A DNA stretch of 64,000 nt, from contig NC_077222.1 in assembly GCF_024763615.1 (NCBI RefSeq), positions 32,798,001 to 32,862,000 of the forward strand, written 5' to 3'. A program made the translations under genes and the position numbers. Positions within the stretch are counted from its first letter, which is position 1. Each line of letters opens with the position of its first letter. The notes under the pieces were generated by a model. That model searched no databases. It was given only the letters and a program-made list of their open reading frames with translations, and was not told where the DNA came from. Below, piece after piece: positions 32,563-45,505 of the stretch. Source of the stretch: Phlebotomus papatasi. Lineage: Eukaryota; Arthropoda; Insecta; Diptera; Psychodidae.

Positions 32563-34405
32563 CCATTAGCACCTCAATCTTTTGGGACTTTGCTTCTTAA
32601 GAATTTCTTCGTCTATGCTTTAGTGTAAGGGTAAAGATTTTCAATGTCGCTGTGAAAAGCTCTCTGTCTAATTAGGATTAATTGCAAATTTTGGCCAAGA
32701 TCGAAGATGAACAGTCGAATTGATGCTAAAGATTTTCCCAGCGAGCTTTATAGTTAATTTTCTTTTTTTTTTGACGGGAAAATCCGGAGCTATGTTTGCT
32801 CACTGTTTTTCTGATATTTAAGCGGAATTGTAACAGAGTTTTTATTTAAAGTGAAAATAATTAAATAAATATTATTTTTAGACATGATTTTTGGCGAGTT
32901 ATTCTTTCTTTTTTCATACCGAATACAGTTTTATAAAATTGATATGTTTCTAATAATACTTACAGATTTGTCTCCTATTCCTATTAAAGGAATATGGGGA
33001 AAATATGCAGCGTTCGAGTTCGAAGCCAGAATGTGTACAAATAGCCTGAAAGCCTTCCGGTACTCCATTATATTAAAACACATTTATGGTTGACTTTAAC
33101 TAAAATAGATCGATTTTTTTATATAATATAAAGGTTTCAGAAAAAAAGGAAAATCCAACCAAATTTTATGGGAAATGAAAATTTTGAATTAATAAAAATA
33201 TCTTTAGCTGCATCGGTTTTTGCAACATCTTTTAAATTAATTATCTTATATTACTTTAAATCAAATAGGCTCAAGATGTTTTAGACTATTTCTAAAGCAT
33301 TTGTAGAGATATAAAAATATTCAAAACTTTGTTTACATCTTGATTCTGAAATCAAATCTTTGAATAGAATGTTAAAAGCATTAAAAGCGTTGAAAGCTAT
33401 TTCATTTTATAAAAAAGTTCTTTAATTTTAATTCGTGAAATTTCTAAAAGCTTTCACGACGAAACGTAAAATATCTTAAAATTTAGATTTTTCTATCTTT
33501 TCTTAAAAATTTGTCTAGCTAAACAGTCGTCTATCGACATCTTTCATCGGTTAAATCGCTATCTTGAATTATTTAAGCTCAAAGGATGCAATTTTCACCC
33601 GGTTTGGTCTATTAATGATAATGATTTTTTAAAAATACCCTCTCCTTGAACTAATTTCAATTTCTAGATGGTATTATGATGATTTTTAAACAAATTTAAA
33701 GCGACATTAATTTTATATGCATCCAAAGAATTTAAAAAAAAATGAATATAAAGCAAAGGTCCTTCTTGGGAGTTCGAGAAGCTCGTAATGCCTCGGACGC
33801 TTTGCTACCTCTTCTTCCTATGTTCTTAAGGTTCTTAATGAATTTGACCCATGGTTCTTTTCAGGAAATTTGAGGCATTGAACTAGCTCTTAAAGTCTTA
33901 TTTTATAATGGGTCAAATTAATTGAAAACATATTGCAAAAAATGACGTGTTTGATCGAAGCTTAATTCGTCCGAAGGTAGTGCGCTTTCCCCTAAAGCAC
34001 TATGAAATTTCATGTTAAGATTTTAAAATGAACTCAGTTGATGAAAAGCTAATCTTGACCCACATAAATTTGCTTCAAATATTGTAAAATTAATTAATTA
34101 AATTAGAATAATTTGAATTAAGCAATTTAACTTTATAAATTCTCTGATAAATATCTATTAGCACTATTTTCTTGTATTAAATTGGAAGTTAATTTTCAAC
34201 CGCTTCATTTTCAATCGGGGGCACGGACCCAGGATATCCAGGGTAGCAGTCCACGCCAGTCGATCCTCTCCCCTACTTCAGAGGAAAATGTTCGCAATCG
34301 ATCTCAATCAAATTTATTTAAGCAACACTAAAATTATTTTAAAAGTAGAAGCAGCCGAAACATACTGAATTAATGAAAATTTGCTATAAGTGAGGCCCAA
34401 CTTTA
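32563..34405. other. ELOVL 3' UTR and intergenic DNA
   Basis: About 300 bp of 3' untranslated sequence probably precedes the AATAAA at 32864. Beyond it I see AT-rich DNA and, at about 33770-33992, the right half of a MITE of the family complete at 34406-34873. This half gives the unoccupied version of the site used by the element at 34519-34765. Confidence 0.45.
32864..32869 (+). terminator. Candidate ELOVL polyadenylation signal
   Basis: AATAAA about 300 bp after the ELOVL stop codon, the first canonical hexamer downstream. Position alone supports it. Confidence 0.5.
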
Positions 34406-34873
34406 GGGAAACGCGCTACCTTTGGACTACTCAAATTTTGGGTAATTCAATTTTTTCTCTGTGTTCCTTACGGATTTTACTCATAGCTTTTTTTCTGAAA
34501 ATTTGAGGTATTGGACTACTCTGAAAAAAAAATGTTTTGTCAAACTAACAAGACAAGTTTGTAAAAAGGATGTTCTTCCATACAGAATATGGAAAAGTTT
34601 TGTCAAATCGGCGGTCAACTGGATCTTGTTAAAAGTTTGTGAAAAGGGTGTTTTACCATATAAAATACAAGAAAAAGTTTTGTCAAATTGGTAAATAACA
34701 TCCTTTTGACAAAATTTCAACAAAATCCATTTGTTCGTTTAACAAACTTTTTTTTTTTTTCAGAGTAGCTATTACAATATCATATTATAATGAGCCAAAA
34801 TCATTTATAACACATTTTGAAAAAAAATTAATTGTTCGAAGTATAATTCGTCCAAAGGTAGCGCGCTTTCCAC
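34406..34873. mobile_element. TA-GGG MITE, 'cgcgctacctttgga' family, interrupted copy
   Basis: Left end 'gggaaacgcgctacctttgg', right end 'ccaaaggtagcgcgctttcc' plus 'cac', flanked by TA (34404-34405, 34874-34875). The element at 34519-34765 is inserted into it. Confidence 0.85.
34519..34765. mobile_element. MITE, 'ctctgaaaaaaa' family, copy 1
   Basis: Termini 'ctctgaaaaaaaaa' and 'ttttttttcagag', flanked by TA (34517-34518, 34766-34767). The paralogous host sequence near 33884 reads 'gaactagctctt' with a single TA, showing the empty site. Copies or remnants: 34961-36469 (split), 18565-18785 and 36868-37240. Confidence 0.9.
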
Positions 34874-34960
34874 TAGTCTTTTTCAAGAAAAAGAAGAAAA
34901 GTAAAAAAAAAGAAAAAAAATCTTTCGTAAAATTGTTGGTAAATGTTTGTAGATTTCCAG

Positions 34961-36469
34961 TCTGAAAAAAATGTTTTGTTAAATTAGCAAGACAAGTTTG
35001 TAAAAAGGATGTTCTTCCATACAGAATATGCAAAAGTTTTGTCAAATCGGCGACCAACTGGATTTTGTGAAAAGTTTGTCAAAGGGAGGTTTTTCCATAT
35101 AAAATATTTAAAAAAAAGTTTTGTCAAACTGGTAAACAACATCCTTTTGGCAAAGGACAATGGGCAAAACGGTCCAACCTTTCGTCACGAATGAAACTTA
35201 TAACATCGAATAGGTATTGGCAAAGGTAACAACTTTTGTTCCGGGACCAACACCAAAAGTATGTAGGAAATGCACTAGAATATGAAACATATAAGAATTG
35301 TATAATGCTTTTTTTGCAAAATTCCCATTATACAATAATGGTTAATCGTATATTGGCCGTTTTTAAGAATAATTTGTAAAGACTCAAAGAAAATTTTCTT
35401 AGAACAAACCATATCTTTATCTCTTCATTTTCCCTGTAATTTTCCATATCTTCCTTATAAATCTTTTAACATCCTTCAAATTCATAAAAAAAAGGATTAT
35501 ATCTAGGAAAATGTCTCTTATGCAGTGATATTCTTCTTGAAAAAAAGAGTTAAAAACTCTAAAGATCGCAGGATTGTAAAAGAAACCGTTATTTAAATAA
35601 TTTAAATAATAGATTCGGAGAAAAAATGTTTTAATTAATTATACTGAGGACCTTTTGTTAAAATTCTTTAGTAACGGTACCTTCAAAACCCTATGAACTT
35701 CAGCAATCCAAGCTCCTTTTTTAACGAGAAAATTTCTCTAAAGACGAAATAAGGATGCAATCGACGCAATGCTTTTAATGAAATTAAAGAATATTCGAGG
35801 ATATTTGAAGACAATCTGGATACAAGAAAAATGGAAGAATAGGGATACGGTTTCTTTTAGGAAAATATTCCTTGAGAAAACGTCTTTTGGCGCCAAGAAC
35901 TTACGGTATGCCGTTATTTAAGAAAAAGCAAGTTTCATAAAAATAATCCTACCAATTCCTTAAGAACCCTTACTTTAAAATATCTGAAAAAGTTGACGTG
36001 ATGGACCATAGATTTCTTCGGGTCATATGTTCAAGATACACCAAGGACTCCGAAAATACCTGTGATTTGACATTAAATGCAAAAAGTTTTCGTTTTATTG
36101 CCCTGTAATGTGCGATTGCTTAAAAACATGGCTAGTTTGTTTGGGTGCTACCAGATGAAATAGTCAGAGGGAAAATCTAAAAATATCTATTTAAAGCTTC
36201 AGTCATACATCGACTTTGACCCGAATTTCATTAAGATCGGTTAAGCCGTTTTCGAGTAATAAATTGTCAAAGTTGCGAATTTTCAGAAGGATAACATTAA
36301 TTTAACGAGGATTCACAGTCCTTTTTGACTTGGGTCTCGGTAATTTTTAAGTCTTACACCAATACCTACAAAATGGGCCTAGTTCTATCTATGGCGAAGG
36401 GTTACATTTCTGCCCTTTGTCCTTAGAGCAAGATCTATTTGTCCGTTAAATAAGACATTTTTTTCAGAG
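34961..36469. mobile_element. Middle MITE ('ctctgaaaaaaa' family) split by an inner insertion
   Basis: The left part (34961-35153) matches 34519 onward closely ('gacaagtttgtaaaaaggat', 'catacagaatatg'). The right part (36425-36469) matches the end ('atttgtccgtta', 'ttttttcagag'). The match is interrupted by about 1.27 kb at 35154-36424. Confidence 0.8.
35154..36424. mobile_element. Inner element with 'aaggacaatgggca' ends, about 1.27 kb
   Basis: Left end 'aaggacaatgggcaaaac' and right end 'ttctgccctttgtcctt' are imperfect inverted repeats; subterminal 'aataggtattgg' also recurs inverted. The interior holds the phrase 'cggttaagccgttttcgagt', of a type often seen in insect transposons. No open frame of note. 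Target duplication not clear. Confidence 0.65.
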
Positions 36470-36867
36470 CACGGGACTTATAAAATCCTCGTAAATCCTA
36501 TAACTCACAACCAAGTTCGTAAAAGTTTGTACTTTATTAGAAACATCGTTCGTGTCATGTTTTCGTATATTTTTGTTTGTCTGACCAAACTTTTTGAACA
36601 AATTACAAAATTTGACGAACATTTTTTTGTGTGTTCACGAACATTTACTGACAAATGTTTGTGATAAGATTAAAAAAAATGTTCGTCAAGTGATCACGCT
36701 GCAAGCAATTTTCATTTCCTGAAAAAATGAAAACTTTTGCGAACTTGTTTGTCTACAAACATTAACGAACAATTTTCCGAAATATTTTTTTTCGTGTAGT
36801 ACAATTTCGCTACTCGAGAATTGTATTAAAATTTCAATTCAAATTTCAGTCTAATTGCACGGTTTCT

Positions 36868-37240
36868 CTGAAAAAAAATTGTGTAAACGATATGTTTGTT
36901 AAAAATTTGTCAAAAAAATGTTTCATTGCCAATTTGACAAAACATTTTAGTATTTAATTTGGAAAGAATTTCATTTGAAAAACTTTTTGGAAACAGCATT
37001 AAAAACTTCCTTTTAGGATAATTTTCCAATTAATTAACAAACAATATACAATTTTTGCGTAAATTAATCCTTAAATTACTCAGAAAGAAAAGGCTTGTCA
37101 TATGTCTGTTAAAGGTTCGCCAAAGGAATGTTCTTTCTCATCAAATTAAAAAAAAAAACATGTCAAATTGCAAAGGAACATCCCTTTGACAAATTTTCAA
37201 CAAAATCTAGCTAATTGTGTTACAAACCTTGTCTTTTAAA
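36868..37240. mobile_element. Two worn 'ctctgaaaaaa' family pieces
   Basis: 36868-36960 and 37080-37240 carry 'tttgtcaaaaaaatgttt', 'gtctgttaaaggttcgccaaa' and 'catccctttgacaaattttcaac', all phrases of the family bounded at 34519-34765. Confidence 0.5.
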
Positions 37241-39769
37241 ATAAGTTAGACCCAACTTAACCTCAAATTCGATCCTCAATTTCTCCTCCGAATACGAATA
37301 AAAAGGAACATAAAATATCTCTAGAACAGTGAGCAATCAAAACTCCTTATCCTTTTAGAAATTCAAGGTTCATCTTCATGGCAAATAAATCTGCATTTTA
37401 GTTTTACGTTGTGATAAGGTTAAGAATATTAAAATAGTTTGTCCTCGGAGTCTCTTACTTGTAAATTGTAAATGATTTCTGTAGTTATATTTACCTTTTT
37501 TTTTAGAACAATGAATAATCGTGTAGGTTGATTAAATTGACCGCAAAAGGTCAAATGGCAAGCCAAGATGATCACAAAGCACTAAATAAAAGGAATCATT
37601 GTGACATAATTCAAGCTTAATTTCCTGTAATTGTAATTTATTGAGGAATGTGCGTATTCTAAAAATAAAAGAACTTTTAAAAAAAATATCGTCTGCAATG
37701 GCTGTATTTGGTATTCTTGTTTACTTACTCCATGTGCCCCACCCTTTTACTAAGTTTAAAGTCCATGGTTGAATTTTTATCAAAATTTATTGTTTTACAC
37801 TTTGTCTCCTTATTTTCTTGGTTGTAATTTATACATTTTACAAGTCAAGTTGGTTGGTATAAATTAGGAAATAAATTAATTACTTTGCATTGATCCATCT
37901 TTTCTTTATATAATTTACTCTTTTTTTTATATAGGATTGGATAGGACATTCTTGGATAAATTCCATGTTTTTTTTTTAATAATTTCCTTTAATCTTTTGT
38001 GCTGAATAATCCCAATTTATCGAGAATATCCACCGCAAAAGCATTTTTTTCCTATTTCTTTTTAATGATGTGGAATGATGACAAAAAAATATCAAATAGT
38101 GAAAGCTTTTTAGGTGAACCTATTTAAAATATGATCTTTTTTTGGGTGATTTTCATTAACTATTGATGTTATGTGCAATTCTATCTTGAAAATTTTTCTA
38201 TTTGAGAATAATCCACGTCCCATTGTGTTTTTTTTATTCAAGTGATTATTCCTGTTTTTGTTTTTTTTTCTCAATTAAGTGGATATCATTTTTAAATGTA
38301 AAACAAAGTACAATGCCCAAACTTTTTACTATTTTATACTGTTCCACCTTCTTTCACTACAAATTATTGATATTCATTTTCTTCACTACCTATGACTCAT
38401 TGGCTATAACTCTACGATTTTCTTTTTTACAATTATTAGTTCTTTTTTTTCACTGTCACAGTATCTTGTCTTAATAAGATATTTTTTTTGTTATTTTTTT
38501 TTTGGTATACTCTCAGAAGGATCTACTAAAAAGTACACTACTTTCCAAAGCAAAACTTCAAACCTGGGCATTATTTCGCTGAAACTTTATTTAATTTCAA
38601 AGTTCTTTAAGAGAAAAGTACTACAAGAAAAGTGAAATAAGTTCTGCCTGAATATTTTTGATCACGTCCCACGAAAGAGATATAATTTCATAATTTTAAT
38701 TCATTTTTTACTTGATCAGAAAACAGAGGGATACGGCTTACTTATTGCGACTTATTACGGCAGGGCTACAACAGTACCGCAAACCAAGATTGATTTAGGG
38801 TTTTAGTTAAAATCTGTAGAATTTTTGTAGGCTGTTAAAATATTCAAAAAATCTTAAGTTAAGCTCCTCCGAATTCCGGAGATGTCTATTGATCCATACA
38901 GAATACTTGTGTCGATTAAAAATCTTGGGCTATGTTTCGCTATTTTATTATAATAAAAAAATATACGACCATACGATAGAAATTATTCAATAATTATCAA
39001 TCATTCACACCATTATCTAGGTTAAATGACTGAAAGACAAGTGTCTCGGCTGTGGAACTCGTTTAGAACTGCAGAGATTCTTAATTTAGGTCCAAGTAAA
39101 GACAAACCGATAATTGAAAAGATCTCGACAACGAATTAGATTACGACGGAATTTCTTTATTATGAAGCGACTAAAATGTGGAACTTGGTCAAAGCTTGAG
39201 CATCAACCATATCCGTTGACAGATTCTCAATCCATGGTCAACCAAATGTGGAACTTATGCTGATTGACAGAATTTTGCTTTTCATTTAGACTGTGATGGA
39301 ACTGTACGATTTTTTATGTTCCACATCACTGTATAAGTTTTAGAAGGGCTTTTTCGATTGTGGAAATCGTACATTACACTCAGTCCTGGCATTATGCACC
39401 TGACGAGATTATGCATACAATTATGGAAGTTTGCCTACTTTTGTGAGTCAAACTATGAAATCATTCTTAAAATACGCCTGAATGTATACTATTTTGGGGC
39501 GCGGGAAATTTGAAGACACTATGCTTATTTTTCCTATCAAGCGTAGGCAATTTGCTTCAGTATGGACATAAATATCTCTAGTGAGAACAAGACCGATATA
39601 ACAAATCTATCAAACGTCTTGGAACCGTGGTATTCAAGACACAAACCGTGTGGATTTCAAGATTTGCAATTCTGGAACGAATAATTCAAGAATTCAAGAA
39701 GTCAAATGTCTCTTTTTCTTTAAATAATTCCAAGGAATTTGTTCTAAATGAGGGATATGTTTGTAATCT
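37241..39769. other. Intergenic DNA, nothing recognised
   Basis: About 2.5 kb, AT-rich with long T runs (37900-38520). The 90-codon frame at 38202-38474 is of low complexity (F, S, L rich) and is not supported as a gene. Confidence 0.4.
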
Positions 39770-39945
39770 AGGATATCTGACAGATTATGTTGGATTCAGA
39801 TCTTCCGGTATTCGTCAGAAGCAATTTCTTTTCCTTAATTGAAAAAACTCAAATTTTCTGCAAATTTGAGTTTCCAAATGAAAAAAGAAGCTACCTCTGA
39901 CGAACGCCGAAGATCTGAATCCAATATTTCTGTATTTCAGAGGTC
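39770..39945. repeat. Inverted repeat around 'ttggattcagatcttc'
   Basis: The left arm 'ttggattcagatcttccggtattcgtcaga' is mirrored by 'tctgacgaacgccgaagatctgaatccaa'. A second, small perfect hairpin ('aaactcaaatttt...aaatttgagttt') lies in the loop at about 39845-39872. Probably a snap-back repeat. Confidence 0.75.
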
Positions 39946-42289
39946 AAACTCTCGATCGTAACCAATCATTAATTGATTACTGGTTATTGTCTTTCGTTTG
40001 TCGGATTGACCAGTTAATCGAAAATTTAACCATGGCCAAAACCAATTAGCTCCTGCAACACTTATTTTGTATCAATCCGAGACACTTTCCCTTATTTTTA
40101 ACAGTGGTATCAAATTTTTTGGTGTATAAAGGGGCGTGATCTAATTTTTTCTCGACAAAATATTGCCCGAGCTTGCCAACAATTTCAATTAGAGAAAAAT
40201 TCTTTTACTATACTTGCCATCGAAAACGTTCTATCAAAATTGAAAGGTAAATAAATTATGTATTTTCAATATCTCTCGAAAGGGGCGTGTCCTAAAAGTA
40301 TTTAAGGCAATATTCAGTAAAAAGAATAATAACCTTTCTGCAGAACAAGAATTCCAAATGAGGTTCCTGTAGAGTAAAATAATGCCCAATGCTTTGCAAT
40401 TAAAAAGACAAACTATTGTTACAAAAAAATCTAAATAATGGTTGTTTTGAATTGAAACCAAATCTACAAGATTTTTTTCTGTGTGTATGTCTCTTTCACC
40501 ATTTGATCAATATGAAGCGGAAAAAAATCTTTTGAAAATTCCCCTCGGATCAAATTAATTGCAATTAAGCCAGTAAACAGAAAAAGAAAAGAAATTTGAA
40601 AGGAAAAGTTAGACACAACAACTTGCGCTTCAGTCCTCTGGCAATTTTCAATCTCACTTTCAACTTCCATTCCTCCTTCAGTATGATCAACAAAACACCA
40701 GACAAATTAATATATCTTGGGATTTTTCCATTCAAAATCTGTTAATCTTGATCAAAGAAGCGAGAAATTAATCGAATCGGAAAGAATGACTACTAAATGA
40801 ACTTTTGAATGTCTTTTATGTGACAGAAACCATTGCTATCGGCAAAACAAATGTGATATCATCAACAAAATTTATCATTATAAAATTTCAATAAAATAAA
40901 CCGCAATAGATTTTTCACTTCTAAATTTTTTTTAAAAAACCAAAATCAATTAAACCTCAATAATTGTATACATTTTTTTGTTTTAAACCAACGAAAAAAA
41001 TAAATTTTCAAAAAAATGAAAAATGAAAATATTCGAGATAGTAAATACTTCATTTTTCAAGAAAACAAATTTGTCTCCCAGTGGATTCATCGATCAGTGT
41101 ATATCATTTTCAATTAATTATTTTAAGCTAACACTATAAATTATGTAAATTACAATTATTTTGACTTTAAGAGCGTCTTGATTTCTTTGTATTTTGTCCT
41201 CAATCTGCATCCTTTATCCTCTTTTTTTTATTAACTTACCTTCAACAATGATACACAGTTTTCTTTTTTACCTGTAGAAAGTATTTTAGACAATGATGCT
41301 CCAGAGTTATCAATACTATTTTTCTTTTGTCCTAATCAATGTCTCTCAATTAAAAGGCAATAGCTGGATGAGGAACCTGACATTCTCCTACCGTCACACG
41401 ATACATGGCCATTTCGCTGGAAAGAAAAGAGGATTTTTATTTAATTTAATCTCTGCCGGTTCGCTTCTGAATAATATCAAGTAATTTTTCAAATAGACAT
41501 TTGAAATTCTAATCATTAAATCAATAGAAAAAATCTATTTATGTTTTCTTTTGAGACTACAGTACCTGGTTTAATAAATGAACACTCAAGAATTTTCTTT
41601 GAATTCCTTGTAAATCCTTTAAAAGAATAATTTTATTTTTTTAAGATGATTTTAACAAAGGATATCTCAACTGAGCGGAATGCTCGATTTCAAGAAAACC
41701 ATAATTCTTCTTCTATTTGTTAAACTCCTAGAAAACTTTCCTCGTGGAAATAACCAGTTTTTGATTCCTTTGCAGGTCGTAATTTTATTTTGCTTATTGG
41801 TTTATAATAAGTTTATTGTCAATTCATATCCTTTTAAAACTGGTTAACTTCTCCGAAATTTCAAGACCTTTAAAATGAATACCTATTTGTCTAAATCAGT
41901 TAAGAAATACGCTCTCCACAGTCTTTTAATCTTTTGTCCTTGAAAAATCGTTAAGATAAAAACTTTAGTTCTATCATATTTTCTGATTGGTGAAACGGTT
42001 TTGAAAGCGTCCCAGCTTTGCAGAATGCTCGAACTCATGAGATAAAGCTATCCGTAAATTATGTTTTCGTATTTTTTTTTGGGTGCATATTGATTTATTA
42101 CCGATTAAATTCATTCGCAAATCGAAAAATAATTTTGAACTAGAAAATTGGCTAAGAAATAACATACTTACGCGCAAATAAAACGGGATAATCGAGAAAA
42201 ATAAATCAATTATGATTACTTAATCGATTAGAAAGAATTTGGTAAAAAATTGAATTGATGACAAAAGTCCAAATCTTCCCAAATAATCC
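39946..42289. other. Intergenic DNA, nothing recognised
   Basis: AT-rich DNA with only short frames and no bounded repeat that I could define. Confidence 0.4.
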
Positions 42290-42773
42290 AAATACAACCA
42301 AATCGGTCAAAAAATGAGCCCTCCATAGCGATTGACTTTAACCTTCAATATTTAAAAATGGTGAATTTTCCGGTCATAGGTATGTTTGGACAAAATATTC
42401 GCCTGGGCTACATCTAATGGCCTCTCTACACACTAGATAAATTTATGTCCATATTGAAGAGTTTTTCCCACACAAGCACAGGGAATTTTATTCAATATGG
42501 AGATAAATTTTTCTAGTGTGTAGAGGCCATAAAACATATCCGAAATTAATTGAAAAAGCTTTGGGGCAATTTTGAGAAAAACCAGAAAACATGATTTTTG
42601 AGGAGACAGAGGAAGATGGGATATAAGAAAGAAATTTATGGAGATTTTGTTTTTCTATATTGGGGATCCCAAAAACCGCAAATTAATATCTTTGACCGTT
42701 TAAGCTCTATAGCGCTGACAAATTGGTAAAAAGGTCGATTATATAACTGCTCTCTTTTTGAGTTCGAGCAGTA
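42290..42773. repeat. Dispersed repeat ending 'gctctctttttgagttcgagcag', copy 1
   Basis: Shares 'attttccggtgatagg', 'acatatccaaaaatga' and a terminal 'ctgctctc...gagttcgagca' block with about 49970-50340, 50390-51070 and 56640-57290. Probably the 3' end of a retroelement, but no coding part is seen. A MITE interrupts it at 42418-42529, and another MITE abuts its end. Confidence 0.65.
42418..42529. mobile_element. 112-bp MITE with TAA target duplication
   Basis: Ends 'tggcctctctacacactaga' and 'tctagtgtgtagaggcca', flanked by TAA (42415-42417, 42530-42532). The 3-bp T-A-A target suits PIF/Harbinger-type elements. A worn relative is at 56698-56843. Confidence 0.8.
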
Positions 42774-43631
42774 GGGTAAATTAAGCTAATTCAAAACCTG
42801 CTCCAAATGGAAATTTTTCGCTACTCCAAATGAAAACCTCATTGTTTTCGCAATAAATACATTACTAAATTATTATATTTATATATTTTCTATACCACAG
42901 TTTCATTATTTAGTTGATTTTGCTCCAAATAAAGCGAAAATCCATTCATTCACAAATTTTAATTTGTTAAATTCTCAGAAAAATTAAAAGTGTAACTTTT
43001 CACCATCGAATTTTTCATCGATCGACTAGGTTTTTCAATGAAAAACACAATAAAGTGACTGTTTGTTCGTTTTGTTTAACATTTATGTCACATTTCTGGC
43101 TAATTTCAGTTAAATTAATTGCTAATCTTTATTGCTAACGGTACGTGAAGTTTTCAAATGAAATAATTACCTATTTCGTGGACAAAAAGGGTTTTTCTGA
43201 AGTGCCTGCAAATGCTTCAATAGGAAACCCCGAAAATATAATTTTTTGGAGAGATTTTCTTATTGTTTTAGATAGGAAAGAAGAAAAGACCAGGAATAAG
43301 AACAAAACCTGCACTCAAGAGCAACTCAACAAGATTTTGGAAGCCTTTCGTCGCGATTTCACTTACACTGTCTGTCTCCAATTAGAAACTTTCTCTTGTC
43401 TCCATTTGGATTAATTTGTTTCCAATTGCAGCATTTTACACTCGCGTATTTTTCTTGTATTTAAGAAGTTTTCAAATTACATCTAAAGAATTTTCACTAA
43501 ACAGTAACATTCTAGAAGAGTCAAGGAGCAAATTTAGAAATTTCTCTTGAGAAAAAATATGAACTTAATGTGTTGAAACTTTTGTCAAAGTTAAAGCGTC
43601 TGGGAATGGTTTTGAATTAGAACATTTACGC
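42774..43631. mobile_element. TA-GGG MITE, 'taattcaaaac' family, inverted copy
   Basis: Reverse-oriented copy of 27588-28452, flanked by TA (42772-42773, 43632-43633). Its plus-strand frame (43145-43414) contains 'CTQEQLNKILEAFRRDF' just downstream of an acceptor-like TATTGTTTTAG, a likely relic of a pogo-like transposase N-terminus. Confidence 0.9.
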
Positions 43632-43633
43632 TA

Positions 43634-44366
43634 CTATCAATATCAGGCCTTTGAATAAGGATTTCAATGTTACGGGTTTGTCATCTAAATCTAAATCAAG
43701 TGCAGTTTAATCATTTTCTCAAATTTAAACATTTAGAAAGATTTTAACGCAAAGGAAGAATTCAAGGAAAATTACAGCAATTATGGATTCAACTAACCAA
43801 CTATTCAGTGAATTGATGGAATTAGGGACAATAAATCACGGTTAGGATATATAAGTGCTTTCTCTTTGTAAATTAGAAATAAAGAAGGAGCAAAAATTAT
43901 TCCCATATTTTACTGTCTGCGGATAATTAGTTTAAAAATTAGGCATTTTAATGTAACTGAAAGCAAAAATATCTTTACTTCAACATTTTCGTCAGTTTTT
44001 GACATCCAGGGCAAGCATCATAATTAACATGTTCTAGATCTTCTGTGAAGAACCTGTACTAATTATAAAAATTCTTTTGCTTAAATTGAACTCTCTAAAC
44101 ACCATTGTTAACATTAAAAATGTGTTGTAGCGTTTGATTTCAAATCGTCACACAAAATTAAATACAAATTCATTGATCCACGTTTTTCGGGATTGATCGA
44201 AAATGTGTTGTGCGATTTTTTCATTTTTGGATATGTTTTAGATATTACCCAGACGGACATTTCGTCCTTATAAGAAAATATTCTTAAATCATTCCTGATA
44301 TCGTTTTTTTTTTCAAGATCAAAGCATAAAAGGGCTCTGGAAAGCGTATTTTTCAACTGAATGGTA
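43634..44366. other. Intergenic DNA, nothing recognised
   Basis: AT-rich with no bounded repeat or gene. Confidence 0.35.
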
Positions 44367-44614
44367 CACTGCACGGGATCATCAAGGTTCATTTGAAAAG
44401 TATCACTTTTTTAACTATATAATAAATATGAATAAAAACAATGAAAATTCATCTTTGGTGTTCACTCTGATAAGATAAATATGTTGTGAGTAATAAGTTT
44501 ATGATAAAATATGTTCTATTACGATAAATGTGCATTCAAAATTTGAAATTTGATCCATCCTTTGCAAAAAGATCAAATTTGGATCAATTAGATCACTTTA
44601 TTTTCACCAGAGTG
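44367..44614. mobile_element. MITE, 'cactggtaaaaat' family, copy 2 (worn)
   Basis: TA flanks at 44365-44366 and 44615-44616. The interior 'catctttggtgttcactctgat' and 'aataagtttatgataaaa' match 27120-27456. The subterminal repeat now reads 'gatcaaatttggatcaatt'. Confidence 0.8.
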
Positions 44615-45094
44615 TATCAGGCTTGGGCTCGTTGAAAAGGTCTTGGAATTTCCGATAAAACTGAATTGATTCCAATCAGTTCTTAATCGATAATGAACCG
44701 GTTCATAATCGTTAACTATTTTTTATCCGAAATTTAATTATATTTCTCCTAAGCTATTTTGGGCGATCTTTTGAGTGATTCAATCTGTTCAATAAATCGG
44801 TTGTGAACCGGTAAATGGTAAATAATGCTAAAGTACATTTGATGTATAGTTTCTGAGTCACGAATTCGAGCAATACCCCAAATGCCTTTCTACCCCTTTT
44901 ATGCACAATTTAGAAGTATATCGGAATCTTGGGTTAACTTTCTTTAAAAAAAAACTTTCTATTAGGCTCATGAACGAAATGACATTCATTTAAAAAGGCT
45001 TTCAAATCCTAAGTGGTCATCAAGCGCAGATACGGTTTATCTATACGAACTTTTTGTTCAATATATTCATTGTATTTATCGTATTTATGTACAG

Positions 45095-45200
45095 AGAATC
45101 GTCAATCAGAGCAAGTTCAAATTATCCAGTTTTCTCCGGACGGGAGATAGGAAAAATTCCTACCACCACCCAGTATCGAACTGGAGACATCTCGTTAACT
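45095..45200 (-). repeat. Weak tRNA-like SINE fragment
   Basis: On the minus strand 'ctccagttcgatactggg' resembles a B box, with 'ggtggtaggaatttttcct' following. No clear A box. Low support. Confidence 0.35.
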
Positions 45201-45505
45201 TTTTTTTTACTTCGAATTGGTTATTGATCTTTCATAATTTTCAAACTGGGTTCAAGGGTTGTTGTTCAGGAATTCGAGGCCTTAGGGAAAATGATCAATC
45301 ATCTTATTCAAGTCTGAAGTCTGAAAATCGCTTTTGAACAATTTTAAACCAGTTTCTACTGTATTTTACTAGATTATTATTGAATAATAATAATAATAAA
45401 TAAGAATAGTTCTCGTGTTTGTTAGAATGTTTTACCAGGCCAGTTACCATAAGCTTATCTAGGTATTTTTACGTTTCTATAAACCGAAGTTTTATTTTTA
45501 TATTT

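Larger units (their letters stand above)
34895..36799. mobile_element. Outer MITE ('ttcgtaaa' family) split by two nested insertions
   Basis: 'ctttcgtaaaattgttgg' to about 34960 and 'tcctcgtaaatcctataac' from about 36480 correspond to neighbouring parts of the intact element 22775-23413. The right end near 36785-36799 reads 'aatattttttttcgtgtag'. The interval between is filled by the element 34961-36469. Confidence 0.75.

Noticed and set aside
38202..38474. 90-codon frame
   Set aside because: Low-complexity F/S/L peptide from T-rich DNA.
43145..43414. Independent 89-codon gene
   Set aside because: It lies wholly within a TA-flanked MITE with an inverted second copy; better read as a transposase relic.
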